DNA of 64,000 nucleotides, from positions 1 through 64,000 of the forward strand of contig ML991822.1 in assembly GCA_010094025.1 (NCBI GenBank), given 5' to 3'. Origin of the DNA: Viridothelium virens. Taxonomy: Eukaryota > Ascomycota > Dothideomycetes > Trypetheliales > Trypetheliaceae. A program made the position numbers and the translations under genes. Each line of letters begins with the position of its first letter. The first letter of the stretch is position 1. Positions 1 through 10,577 of this stretch are shown one piece after another. The notes below the pieces were generated by a model. It was not told the DNA's origin, did not search any database, and saw nothing but the letters and a program-made list of their open reading frames with translations.

Positions 1-1
1 A

Positions 2-307
2 GAAGTTGAAGCTAAAGCACAGCGTCGACGAGAGCGTGAGGAAGCTCAATCTAGGCGCCGTTTGCAGAGAGAGGCTGAAGCTCGGCGGAGAGAGGAGGCT
101 CTACAACAGCGAGCAATCGACAGGCAGGTCCAAAATGAGGCCAAACACCAAAGAAGATCTAGACGAAAGCAGCTGCCACTATCAAATCAACCTCAAAATG
201 ATGTGGTGGAGGTAGATCTCCGAGAGAGTGTTGCCGATGCTTCTTCTAGCTCTGGACGACCTCAACGCCACAAACGCCCTCCAAAATGGTTTTCTGAAGG
301 AGTTTGA
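2..307 (+). CDS. C-terminal tail of an unidentified protein, possibly a pogo/Fot1-like DDE transposase (5' part outside window)
   Basis: The frame is open from base 2 to a stop at 305-307 and begins outside the window. The visible 101 residues are very rich in Arg, Glu and Gln (runs such as RRRER, REAEARRREEAL) and end in a Pro/Arg-rich tail with RPQRHKRPPKWFSEGV. A charged helical stretch followed by a basic, proline-bearing end is common at the C-terminus of fungal pogo/Fot1-type DDE transposases, but no catalytic domain lies inside the window. No terminal inverted repeat can be tested because the left end is missing. It could equally be the tail of some other coiled-coil protein. Confidence 0.35.
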   Translation, partial: EVEAKAQRRREREEAQSRRRLQREAEARRREEALQQRAIDRQVQNEAKHQRRSRRKQLPLSNQPQNDVVEVDLRESVADASSSSGRPQRHKRPPKWFSEGV

Positions 308-1240
308 CGACTGAAAAAATGCGCCTAATTAAACTGCATAACCTAATGTAATTTATATTGTTCTAGCTACTCTAGTTGTTGAGATATCTGAGGTCGAAGT
401 TGAGGTGGTAGAAATGAATTGGGGTGGTCGGGTGGTGCGCCCGGTCGAGTGGTGGGGAATACCCGTATCAGCGCGACTCTATGTCTAATCTAATCGCAAT
501 ATCTCAGAAACCCTTTCCACTGACATAACGAAAAACAAGGGGAACGAATATCAATAAGGCTTTCTCACACTGACGTTCATCTCATATGGAACATTATGCA
601 GTGCCTTCGCACAGCTCCTGTTGAGGATCAACGGGCGCTGTTCAAGCAGGTAAGAGGAAATTGACACGCAGATAGCGTCTGGAAGAGTAGGAATACTTGG
701 AAGAGTAATGTCGAGCGGCTTAATGTCGAGCGGCTTAATGACGCGGGGCCCTCAAATAAGGTAGGATGCAGTTGCACATCACGTGGAATGGCAGGTATGG
801 CTTGCTTACTCTACTACGGTTAATTCGAGTCGGCTGACCGCCTTACCATGGGTCAATATGGTCATGTCGTAATAGTAAAGTCGAAATGATATTGTATTGA
901 TTACCAGTTGAGGAACCCCCCAGCCACCGTAAGGTAGACTCAATTAGCCAGTACTGGACCCAATCCAGCATATATCTGGCCTAATTAGCCAGATACGGCT
1001 ATCATGCAGATAATTATGCTATCCAATCGCATCCAAAACATCTTGAACATAGAATAGCCTATTCCATGGTCAACTATGTTTCCAAACCCTAAGCACGCCT
1101 CTTCAGCCAGGAACCCCTATCATGTGGAAGCTGCTGATATCTCAAAAAAAATCCTAGGGCCGCCAAGCGTTCCACTGTAATGCTGCGTTATGCCATCATC
1201 AGTCCACTAGTTTGGAGAAGCTACGCTGTCATAGTGCAGA
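308..1240. other. Intergenic, AT-rich, no gene seen
   Basis: No open frame here looks coding. It contains two and a third copies of a 15-base unit (taatgtcgagcggct, 706-740). If 2-307 is a transposase tail, the element's right end should lie in the first few hundred bases, but I could not identify it. Confidence 0.6.
706..740. repeat. 15-bp direct tandem repeat
   Basis: The unit taatgtcgagcggct occurs at 706-720 and 721-735, followed by taatg. It is a perfect short duplication in non-coding DNA. Confidence 0.9.
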
Positions 1241-2893
1241 TCAGGTCTCATGCACTTCCACTGCTTCGTACCCCGACAATTCAGTAATGCCATCGTAACC
1301 ATGCCTGTTCTTAAACATCTGATTGATCTCCCACGCCAGCTTGAGGCACTTGCGGTCACGCTCTTTTTGTGGCATCCAACCAAGAGCTTGATACAAGTTG
1401 CACAAATGCCGAATCCACCGGTATTTGACGGGCTGACCAGCACTATGACGCTGCTTCAGAAACTCAAAAAGATAAGCGACGGCATCTTCCAAGTCGTATG
1501 GTCTACTCTGCTCCTTTCCCCTGCCTGTACGGTCAATCTTCGCCGCTAGCATGAAAGAGAACGGCGCAGCATAGATGTGAAGGCCACCATGTTCAAATAC
1601 TAGTCTCCGACAGTTGAGGGCTTCTTCAACGATAGTTTCAAGCAGATTTTCCTGGATGTTGACCATCGCGTGGTCCTTGAAAAATTTGACCGGAAGATCG
1701 TGTGCGGCACATGTAGCGAAAAGCGCCGCTTTCCACTCGATATCTTGAAGATCGTCACACTGAGGGATAAGCCAATCAACATCCCGCGTCGTGAGGCGAG
1801 ACTGAAGGGCCAGACAATTGATGAGGCCTCCATGCGCAACGATACTGAAATTTTGCTTCCTGCTCATCAAATAGTTTCCCATGGTCGTGAGAATTTTCTC
1901 CAGAGTCTCCTTGTTGTACATGCCAGTCAAATGACCGCTGTGCCCTGTAAAGCCGCTCATGGAGTCGTTTCCTATTGGATGCGCAAAATTCATACCTGCT
2001 GGCATTCCACGAGGAGGTGCGATTGGCTGCTGTTCTCTTTGAGATTCCTCTTGCTGCTGGTACTCTTTTTTCAAATCCGGGCGACCATTTCTCCGCGAGA
2101 GGAGCTTTTGATTTCTTGACGATTCAACTTGTGGATCATGAACAGGAGCGCGCGGCCTTGCGGGAGGTGTGACGTCGATTTTGCTCAGATGTTCTCTTTC
2201 TGAAGCGGGCCTTGTCTGCAAGACGTTTTTGCTGTGTCCTAGAGCCGTGCCAGCCTCCCTCCTAGTATTGGCGTCTAGACTGGTAATGTTCTCTGATGAC
2301 AAGGTGTAGCCATCTGGACTAGCATAAAATACTGGCCGTCCACTCTCCGAAACCATTCGCACTGGCATAGGCTCAACGTACGGTGTGAAATGCCTGTCCA
2401 TGCGAATTATGCCCAGTGCAACATCCGGTTCAGGAGAACTTCTAGGATATTGTTCATCAAAGCCGAAGAGACGGCCGCCTCTCGAGGAACTTGAAGGAGC
2501 ACCGCTAGAAGAGGCATGGTCAGGAACATTGGTTAGATAGACAGTCCTGCCTTGCGGCTCAGGGTGCTCAGGTAACTCATCCGGATTCGTTGCGGGGACA
2601 GGCTCGTTTGTGGCTGATCGTACGCCATGGGACATGTTCGAACCATTTTCTGTTCCGGCTTGGATAGGGGCTTCATACCTTGATGGGTCCCAAGAACCAC
2701 CATCATTCTTAGCCTTAGCTCGAGCGTAGGAGTCTTCCGGGAATCGGTCTTGAGTGCCGGCATGTTCGCCTCCAGACTTGCGCTTGGCCGCCGAAGAACT
2801 GCGTCTACCCATGGAGATTGTACGCTTCATCATGGACAAGTTTCCCTGTAGAGGAGGTTGAGCTAGCACTGGGTAAATCCACTCGAGGAGCAA
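1241..2893 (-). CDS. Disordered protein with a C-terminal nucleotidyltransferase-fold (AbiEii/DUF6036-like) domain
   Basis: An uninterrupted 550-codon frame. Residues 1 to about 330 are low-complexity Ser/Pro/Arg/Glu sequence. From about residue 338 a folded domain begins: HGG at 354-356, then SRLTTRDVDWLIP with DVD at about 371-373, an alpha/beta stretch, and near 450 the sequence PFSFMLAAKIDR followed by a YDLEDAVAYL helix. A Gly-Gly, then R-x-T-x-D-x-D, then a later K and a D-x-x-D segment is the layout of minimal nucleotidyltransferases of the AbiEii/DUF6036 type; this is a motif reading, not a search result. Substrate and role are unknown. The first 20 residues may be intronic: a possible acceptor (CTACAG) precedes Met codons at 2833 and 2830, so the true start may be there or in an upstream exon. 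Confidence 0.75.
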   Translation of the reverse strand: MLLEWIYPVLAQPPLQGNLSMMKRTISMGRRSSSAAKRKSGGEHAGTQDRFPEDSYARAKAKNDGGSWDPSRYEAPIQAGTENGSNMSHGVRSATNEPVPATNPDELPEHPEPQGRTVYLTNVPDHASSSGAPSSSSRGGRLFGFDEQYPRSSPEPDVALGIIRMDRHFTPYVEPMPVRMVSESGRPVFYASPDGYTLSSENITSLDANTRREAGTALGHSKNVLQTRPASEREHLSKIDVTPPARPRAPVHDPQVESSRNQKLLSRRNGRPDLKKEYQQQEESQREQQPIAPPRGMPAGMNFAHPIGNDSMSGFTGHSGHLTGMYNKETLEKILTTMGNYLMSRKQNFSIVAHGGLINCLALQSRLTTRDVDWLIPQCDDLQDIEWKAALFATCAAHDLPVKFFKDHAMVNIQENLLETIVEEALNCRRLVFEHGGLHIYAAPFSFMLAAKIDRTGRGKEQSRPYDLEDAVAYLFEFLKQRHSAGQPVKYRWIRHLCNLYQALGWMPQKERDRKCLKLAWEINQMFKNRHGYDGITELSGYEAVEVHET

Positions 2894-3522
2894 CCGCGGC
2901 CTCTTTCATAGGATCGCCTGTAGCTTATCGAATATGGTGGAGACTGACACTGAAGTCGAAGTAGTCGGTTCTCCAAGGGAGCCAACACACTGATGTCTGC
3001 ATTGGAGCCAAGGAACCTATCAGGCGTAGGTTCAAGCTTCTCGAGCATGATATTACTTGATGTAGCCATGAAGTGGCGTGAGAAAACTTGTTGTGCACAA
3101 GAATCGAAGTCATTGAAGGTTCCCAAAACTTGCATTAGGGTGTACGAAGCATGCTGCCTTGTACACATGACCCTTTTCTAGAAACATAAAAAGAGTTTTT
3201 GCCACTCGATCAAAGAGTTTTGACAAAGATAAAGAAGCTTGAAACTTAGCGTACCTTGTAGTTGAACAGCATTGTGTCAGAGGGAAAGGGTGTCACCAAT
3301 TCAGTCACCAATTCAGTCACCGAGCGGGTCCCCATGCAAACCATGACATTAACCATACACACAGAGCTTACTAATTTGCCTTGCAAGCCCAAATATAACC
3401 GTAGCTTTGCACCAACCTTTACATATATGTCGTCATCGAAGTACAGGCTACCCAGAATCGCCCTTCATCGTCGTCGAAACATCAAGATTTTCCAAATCTT
3501 TTTTTGGTCTGATCTATTCACA
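2894..3522. other. Divergent intergenic region
   Basis: Lies between the minus-strand nucleotidyltransferase-like gene and the plus-strand paralog A. A 12-base unit (gtcaccaattca) is repeated at 3292-3315 with a partial third copy. Open frames here (for example 2863-3168 minus) have no recognisable domain; an upstream exon of the minus-strand gene cannot be excluded. Confidence 0.5.
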
Positions 3523-4164
3523 ATGGTCTTTTGGCAAGCAATCAAGGAAAAAATGAAGAGCTTCGACTCAAAGTTATCTAAGTGCCTATCACGTTTCAAG
3601 AAAGATTTCAAGATAAAGCGCTCTGCACAACTTTCTGAGCGCTTCCAATTGCGTTCACCAACAGTGCAGCACATTCTCAAGCATCGCGATTTCCGACGAG
3701 CCTACATGGAAGGCTACACCCCGTTGGCGACACTCTACAGGATATACGAATATGTCGTACTCGACGATGTTATCGCATATCGTAACGAAATCGAAGACTT
3801 CTGGGATGAAGGGCCTAAATGGCCAGTGGCAGGAATTCCAGATCCCCAAGATCCAGACCCAGCTCGCTATGCGATTCTTGCTGTTATGACGCTGTTCATT
3901 CACGACGCTTTTAACGAGAGGATTGATGTTGGGATTCCTCGTGATGCACCCCCCTGGGTTGGTCCAGCGTGGCGGTGGAGGGAATTAAAGGCACGACCGA
4001 GAGTGTTTGAGGAGCTCCCACCGTGGGTCCATAAGGTACCAAAGTTAAAGAAGAAATTAGTAATTCCCGATCGGGAAGGAAGGGCGCCGAACAGTAGTCA
4101 GATGGACGATTGGTTTTTGGACAAGAACATCATCGCTTATACGCCTCATTGTCGATTTCGCTGA
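3523..4164 (+). CDS. Fungus-specific protein, tandem paralog A
   Basis: A 213-residue protein if translation starts at the ATG at 3523; the frame stays open upstream to 3262, but that part is unlike the paralog and holds a 12-base repeat. There is no signal peptide or membrane helix. The N-terminus is Lys-rich (KEKMKSF, SRFKKDFKIKRS). The core has LYRIYEYV, an acidic stretch ending in DFW, the block IPDPQDPDPARYAIL, then GIPRDAPPW, VPKLKKKLVIP and a DKNIIAY end. All these blocks recur in the same order in the next gene (4696-5283), so the two come from a duplication. The family resembles small hypothetical proteins of Pezizomycotina; I know no function. Confidence 0.75.
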   Translation: MVFWQAIKEKMKSFDSKLSKCLSRFKKDFKIKRSAQLSERFQLRSPTVQHILKHRDFRRAYMEGYTPLATLYRIYEYVVLDDVIAYRNEIEDFWDEGPKWPVAGIPDPQDPDPARYAILAVMTLFIHDAFNERIDVGIPRDAPPWVGPAWRWRELKARPRVFEELPPWVHKVPKLKKKLVIPDREGRAPNSSQMDDWFLDKNIIAYTPHCRFR

Positions 4165-4695
4165 ATATTGGCTGTTAGTTTGTTCTTAGAGTTAGCTTCA
4201 GTCTCCCATGGCAATGTGATGCCATCGAAATTGTCTGGTATCTGTGCTCGTGCAAGCATTCTTGAATCTTTTGGCAGTCGAGACAGTTAATCAAGACAGT
4301 TGATATCGTTTGCCGAGTAACACTGTGTAGCTGATCTGATAGAATTTTCGAATGATCTAAGGACGAGACGAAGGTGATGCTCAGTGATCCCATTTACTAC
4401 TGACATACGCACCATGAATGCTTCACCTGAACCAGCAGACCCTGTTTATGTGACGTTTGAAACGTGCAGTCTTTGACCGCCAGCATTTTCATGTAATGTG
4501 GAGGCAGCCGCCTTTCATGTTCTTCCTTAGCAGTGAATTGAGACGACGTAGTACACCAACCAAGGTTCTTTCATTAACGCCATAACCATACACTTCATCT
4601 GACCGTTCGAAGATTGGGGAATGCGCTTCTTGAACTGCGTCAAACCATCTCAATTTTGCGCACTAAGCGTATCTCACTGCCTTGATTTCTTCAAA
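4165..4695. other. Intergenic region between the two tandem paralogs
   Basis: About 530 bases with no convincing coding frame. It should contain the promoter of paralog B. The frame of paralog B is open back to an ATG at 4621, so its last 75 bases could be coding. Confidence 0.6.
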
Positions 4696-5283
4696 ATGTG
4701 GAGATCGCACTGGTTCTCGCCGTTCTCGCGAGCGCCCAGGGAGGGTAAGCCACTCCCGATCGGTCAACCACCGCCCGGGGTGGAGAGATTGTTGGCGGAA
4801 CGGAAAAGCTGGCGCGGCCCGTACACTGACGGCAATGCGCCGTTACCGCTCCTCTATCGAATGTACGAGAGCTTCGTTGCGGACGACGAACTCGGACTGC
4901 GCGAGGATATCCGTTATTTTTGGGGGAAGGAGGAGTGGGCTGTTGCTGACATCCCCGACCCACACGATCCCGATCCAGAGCGGTACGCCATCCTCGCAGC
5001 AATCACCGGTATGCTAGTCCTCGCGTTCAATTACAAAATCGGATTAGGATTTCCTCGAGATGGGCCAGCTATGATTAGGGGCCATGCTCACATCCTGCAG
5101 TTACAAGCGCAGCCAAAGAAGTGGGAGAGACAGCCAAGGTGGGCGAAAAGGGTCAAACCCTTAAAGAATCGGCTGCTGCTTCCGACAGCCAAGGGTCATC
5201 TTCCCAAGGACGATGAGCAGGCATGTGAACCATTGTTGGAGAAGAACATCTTTGCTTGGGAGCCTCGCATCTATTTTTTATGA
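4696..5283 (+). CDS. Fungus-specific protein, tandem paralog B
   Basis: 195 residues from the ATG at 4696; an in-frame ATG at 4621 would add 25 residues (Cys-rich, not shared with paralog A). It shares with the upstream gene the ordered blocks LLYRMYESFV, RYFWGKEEW, IPDPHDPDPERYAIL, GLGFPRDGP, VKPLKNRLLLP and LEKNIFAWEP. The clustered IPDP-x-DPDP-x-RYAIL motif is the strongest signature. Its coding bases look richer in G+C than those of paralog A, so the copies have drifted apart. No enzyme motif, signal peptide or membrane helix is visible. Function unknown. Confidence 0.75.
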   Translation: MWRSHWFSPFSRAPREGKPLPIGQPPPGVERLLAERKSWRGPYTDGNAPLPLLYRMYESFVADDELGLREDIRYFWGKEEWAVADIPDPHDPDPERYAILAAITGMLVLAFNYKIGLGFPRDGPAMIRGHAHILQLQAQPKKWERQPRWAKRVKPLKNRLLLPTAKGHLPKDDEQACEPLLEKNIFAWEPRIYFL

Positions 5284-5520
5284 GCAAGAGCTCCCGCTGC
5301 CTACCAATATCTTGCTTTATCTAGTCTGACGACAGGAGCGTTCCGATGCATCCTTCCCCAAGGTTGGACCCCTTATCACCCTGCAAGACATTTCTACCAC
5401 TGGATAGTCATTTACGCTCAGTGTTGTGCTAATATAGAATTCCTATATCCTCACAATCTATAGACAGCTCGTCTCCAGACATTGTGACACTGTCTAATAT
5501 CGCCGACTCAATTTCTCCTC

Positions 5521-8388
5521 TCAATCTTCAGTCAAGTCACCATACTCCCACATCCCCCTCCTCCCCTCCATCGCCTCCTTCTGCGCCGCCCTCAACCCCT
5601 CCAACTCCTTCGTAAGCCCCCTCTCCCACGCCTTCAACTTCTTCGGCACCATGCCCAACCCCTCCCTCACCACCTCACGATTCACACTCTCCCCCTTCCC
5701 CGCCGCCTCCACACTCTCCAACAGCGTCACCGACAACTGGCCCGTCCCCGGATCCTGCGCATCCACATTTGCAATCAGCTGCTTCGCACCCCCCTGCGCC
5801 GCCTCCATGACGAACTCGACAAAGTCGCGGACGTAGTCCTGGTTTCCCGGCAGCTGCACGAGCGAGAGCACGGCGTCGATGGCCTGCGGCTTGACGCGCG
5901 CGGTGCTGAACTCGGACTGCGTGAGCGGGCGCAGCCGGTCCCACTTCAGCGTCTCTGAGTTGCCGTAGTCGATGTACAGCACGTCGGCTTGCTTGTTGTC
6001 GCGGTCGTTGCGCCGGATCCGGGCGCGGTACCATTCGCCGTCGGCGCTGAACTGCGCGGCTACGACGTCGCCGGCTTTGGGGGCTCCGGGTAGGGGTTGT
6101 GCGTTGGCTTTGTTGAGGTGGAATTTGCGGAAGGAGTCCATGAGGGATTGCAGGGCGGAGGTGCCGGTTCCGATCTGTTGGAGTTTGAGGTGGCCGGTTT
6201 CGCCGTCGACGTGGGTGATGACGACGTCTCTGTAGTCGACCTTTCGGGGTTGAATAGAAACGGAGGAGTCACCATTTGAGGTGCCATTTGTGGCGTGGGA
6301 CTCGTCAACATTGTCGGCTCCATCCTCGGCATCCTGAGCAGGGTCGTAGTCGTGCCACATGCCTTTTCGTGCATCTTTGGCGCGTTGTTCGGCGGCAAAC
6401 AGTTCGTTTGCATTTCCAGATTTCTCGGCGGAATAGGCGTGTACAGATGCAAGGCCTTCTTCAAGAAGTAATTTGGCGAAATTCTCTCGATTGATATACA
6501 AAGTGCCGATGAAGCCACCAACTTTATCATTATCCTCAACATCAATCTCAACATCCCGCTGAAGACATCGACGATTAGCATAGTCATGAGCCTCTTGGCC
6601 GAAGGGTTCGGATTTTTCGTTTTCGTTGCGAGCGGATCGAGGAGCACGGATGCCACCAAGGACAAAGGTTAGTTTGGCATTCTCGCGTGGAATTAGTATG
6701 GTGAAGCGCGAGCCAGATTTGACAAAGTCAACAACGGCAGGAACTTTCTTTTGCCGACTCAAGAGCGTCATCTGCCTCTTGGCCTTTTCTAAGCTCTCGG
6801 AATGGTCGACATATGCTTTAGCAGCGGGTGTTTTTGCAGCCCACATTCCCTTGCCGTCTTTCTGGGCTGCCTCCTCTGCTGCTAACAGCTCGTCGTAGAT
6901 TGGTGAGCGATCTGGGTCGTCCATCCTATGTCGTATCACAGAACCGTAGCCATTCTCGATGAGCATAAGCGCAGCATTGTTGTTGCCCTGCTTCAGAGTG
7001 ACCATCTCGCGTTCGGGAAAGCCATCAGAAGGCGGCCTCTTTCCATCGGTGGTGACTTTGACATGCTTGCCAATGAATCGCTTCCGCATGAATTCTTTTG
7101 CTTCTTCACCAAATGGAGATTGCTTAGGATCAGAGGGTTTTGGTTGTCGTACACTACTTAGATTGACACGTTTCTCATTTCCGGTTCTGTTGCGCAGGGT
7201 AAACGTATCTCCACTCCACACTCGACTTACAGTGACCTCGACCTCGCCTCCTGTGGTCCGTTGGGCGACGTGGCCACGGAAAAGACCCAATTTGTTATCC
7301 TTTGCATGCTTTTCAGCTTGCCTTAGTGTCCCCATTTCCGATCCGAGCATTGTCGAATGATGGTCAGTACACCGTGCAAGGCCAGCTTTGAGGACGAATT
7401 CCGCAATTGACCCCATTGGATGCTTCACTGAGCCAACTAGCTGGCCACCAGGGCTAATACCGAGTATCGTGACCGCTACAGTACGCTGCATAAGTCGAGA
7501 ATCAACGAATTGATGTGCCTCGGGTCCAAATGCTTCTGCTGCTTGTTCCGCACCATCCGGATTTGTCCGTTTTGTTGAGGGAGCTCGGATACCAGCAATC
7601 AACAACATCGTTTGAACATGTCTTGTAGGCGTCGGCATAAGACGGACTATGAGTCTGTCCCCACTAAGAACTTTCTCCACAATGGCTAGGATATCATGAG
7701 CACATCAATCATGCAGTATCTCTGGTCGATGGAAACTCACCGTCTATGCTCTTGCCCTTCCACTCTTCCAAAAACGCTTTTGCATCGAGCATCTCGTAGC
7801 TTGTTTCGACGTTGCCTCCCTTCGTGCCCCAGACACCTTTCTCGTCTGCCTTAGCCCGTGCCTCCAGAGCCTGTAGTTTCTCCAGCAGTTGTGACCCGGC
7901 CTCAGATTCATCCTTGCGACCTGCATCGTCCCGCAGCTTGGCCCAGCCTTCGGCCACGAGCAAGTCTGGGAGCTGCTCTCTATTCTGCAATATTACGGTG
8001 CCATACTCGCGATTTACACCCGTAGGTATTTTGTAGTACACCTGGAATTGGACAACTTTACCAACGACGAGACGGCGGAGGAAATCGCGGGACTCGAAGG
8101 CAAAGGGCTATTGAAAATATAGTGGTCAGTCTCATAGATTGAAAATCTCAGGTAGCAGGACGTGAGGTAGGAATTTATAGCTCTGCCCGAACCCCATGGA
8201 CTGCTGCGTCTGAACAACAGTACAAGATGTCTTGGAGCGTGTCCACTAACCTCATCTCCTTCCCTCCTTATCCTAGGCGCAGAGACGAATGCTAAGCTCA
8301 GCGTACGCTCTTGGGCTGGATTGCCGACTGAGCAGAGAACCAGAGTATCTCCTGACAGAACGGACTTTACTTGGGCTTGAAGGGGCAT
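5521..8388 (-). CDS. SND1: Tudor staphylococcal nuclease (Tudor-SN/SND1) homolog
   Basis: Three exons, 8388-8251, 8107-7741 and 7685-5521, join in frame to 889 residues, the normal size for the family. Introns are 8250-8108 (donor GTTAGT) and 7740-7686 (donor GTGAGT). The protein begins MPLQAQVKSVLSGDTLVL. Repeats of the staphylococcal nuclease fold are marked by V-x-SGD-x-hydrophobic openings (KSVLSGDTLVL, EKVLSGDRLIV, SRVWSGDTFTL, FVKSGSRFTI) and by the ends GVWG, KLGLF, GKGMW and KGMW. A Tudor domain follows near residue 720 (AAQFSADGEWYRARI, then ADVLYIDYGN), with a final partial SN repeat ending RRGMWEYGD. The family is cytoplasmic, binds RNA, and acts in RNA metabolism and stress granules. 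The first repeat is compact at its N-terminus, as in fungal members. Confidence 0.95.
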
Positions 8389-9143
8389 TGTGGCGATACG
8401 AAATCGATTGAGAGTTTTACTACAAATAAGCCAAAATCCAATTAGCATGTACCGGTTTCTCTATGGTGCTTTGGATTGTCCAAGACCCATGTAATGTATG
8501 CATCACGCGATCATATAAACTTACTTTTCTCCGAAGCAATCGTGCTGTGTAATGGACAAAATTGGGTCCGAACCCGTAAATAAAGATGAGTTCAGGGTCT
8601 TGAAACTCCGGAAATGCAAGCTGGTAATGCGAGAATAGTCAATTTTGGGGTCGGGGTGAGCGATGAATGCAAAGTGTTATTTGTGGACATTGTGCCAAAA
8701 TTCAATGTCGATCAATTGGCGAGCGGTGTGGGGTCAGGGTCTACGCTACTCGGAGGGGCACCGAGACAAGGATCCTGTACTCTATGCAATCTCTGCAAGC
8801 TTCCAGTACTGCCTCCTGAAGACTTTTCCCGGGTATGTCGCAAGAGAACGCTAATCTCGTTTATGAACGCTATGCTTTGAGACTCTTTCGCGGAATTTTG
8901 AAGGGGTTTTATCGCCGGGAATAGCCGGGGGTTTTATGAGTACGACAATTTTCAAACATAAGGTATACTCCGCAAATGCACGAGAAACATCACACAGGGG
9001 AACGAAGAATCTGAGATGAGGTCTCGTAAATTTTTCTACCCGCTGGTATACGCTCACGTGTAGAGCACGAGCTGGAAGAGCTAAGCCATTCCTGTCTTGC
9101 CTCATGTTTTCCTCAGACCAATTGTATGTGGACAACATCACAT
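8389..9143. other. Intergenic, nothing recognised
   Basis: Contains the promoter of the Tudor-SN gene and the 3' region of the superoxide dismutase gene, both transcribed leftwards. Small frames at 8614-8880 and 8851-9222 have no known motif. Confidence 0.6.
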
Positions 9144-10197
9144 CTACTGGGCAATTCCGATAACACCTAGAATCGATCAGGATTATGGCTACTCTATGCA
9201 AGACGAAAATAACATACCGCAAGCAGGGCGACCGCCGGCATTGCCCGTCTTCTTGGACTCCTCATTACCACCCTTGCCGAGATCATCAGTACCGGCATGG
9301 ACGACAATCGTACGCTGGAATGCGATCAGCTTTTTATCCTCCACACCAAAAGTCATGTGGCATGGTCTCTTGGTAGAACTGTTAGGGGAAACGTACACCG
9401 AGGACGCTTTGAGGACCGATAAGCTGCACCAACTTGTCTTGGACGGACCCTTGTGCATTGCCTTGGCCATCGGTCTTGAAGTTGCCTAGGTCACCAACGT
9501 GACGTTCGGAATCGGAGGGAGCGCCGTGAGTCTTATTCTGTGGGTTGACTTGACAATTTCATGTATTAGCCCAAGCTCTTGGAAAGTCCGATGCTTCCGA
9601 TGGTTTCATCATGAACCTCTTGCTGCTTGTGATGGGGGCCTTACAGTGAGGGCCTGCACTGGTGCAACCATTGGTATTGTCACCGAAGGTATGGACGTGC
9701 ATGCCACGTTCGGCATTGGCATCGTGGCCGGAGATGTTCCATGCGATGGTGGTGGGGCCGGACTCAGATTCTTGCTCGAACGAGACGGTACCACCGATCT
9801 TCGAGTCACCACGGAGGACTGCGACTGTTTGTGAAGTCAAGGTCAGCCTGTCATATTTTATAATAGACGGGAATTCCAGTTGCGTGAGATTCGTAGGAGC
9901 AGAAGTGTGATGGCAATGGGAAGATTTAATTATTCCCGCCTAACAATATCTCAGAACAGTATGCCGGTACTTAGGGCTGAGGAAGCCAGAATTTGGCAGT
10001 CTTTGCTCTCTGAGCCACCAAAGACACCCGAATGGACATGTGTTCAAGATGATTGACCAACGCGGTTGATAAGAAACTGCTCAATTGCTCTCACGACCTG
10101 TCGGTGGCCCCACTAACGAAAGCGGGGTCATCGGCCGTGGGAGAATAATGACCATAAATAGGTAACACTCAATGGGACACCCACCTGCTTTAACCAT
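9144..10197 (-). CDS. sod1: Cu/Zn superoxide dismutase
   Basis: Five exons: 10197-10185 (13 bases, ATGGTTAAAGCAG), 9824-9645, 9548-9397, 9314-9218 and 9166-9144 (23 bases). They join to exactly 154 residues, the usual fungal length. The product starts [16 protein letters not shown] and ends RPACGVIGIAQ. Copper and zinc ligand motifs are present: [22 protein letters not shown], then [10 protein letters not shown], and the last copper His in [12 protein letters not shown]. The Cys of NGC and of PAC form the conserved disulfide. It dismutates superoxide, mainly in the cytosol. All four introns have GT donors and AG acceptors; the tiny first and last exons are easily missed by gene finders. Confidence 0.97.
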
Positions 10198-10577
10198 CTT
10201 GATTGATTTTGAAATATGTATGGAGGAAGTATAAAAGACTCTGGGATACTGACGAAGTGGAAGAAGAGTAGAAGTAGTGACTTTGTGGGCCTCTCATATA
10301 AAGCGGGGCATTTCGTCATACTCACGTTCCAGATGTCGGAGCTCGTCCACACTTACACATCGATAAGCCGGACTCGGACTTTATCAAACCCCGGGCGAGC
10401 CTACGCATGAGAAATTTTTTTTTTTGAAGATATACAGAGCAAGGTGTGGGGGGATATAGACTTCTAATTCGTGTTATCATGGATCATTTTTGCATACAGG
10501 AAACATTGGAAACCCCATTCTCAAATACACCTATGATTCGTGCCAGCCTCTCTCATGACATTCTGTATACGACCTCT
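10198..10577. other. Intergenic; promoter side of the superoxide dismutase gene
   Basis: About 380 bases. A T run lies near 10412-10425. No coding frame is supported. Confidence 0.6.
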
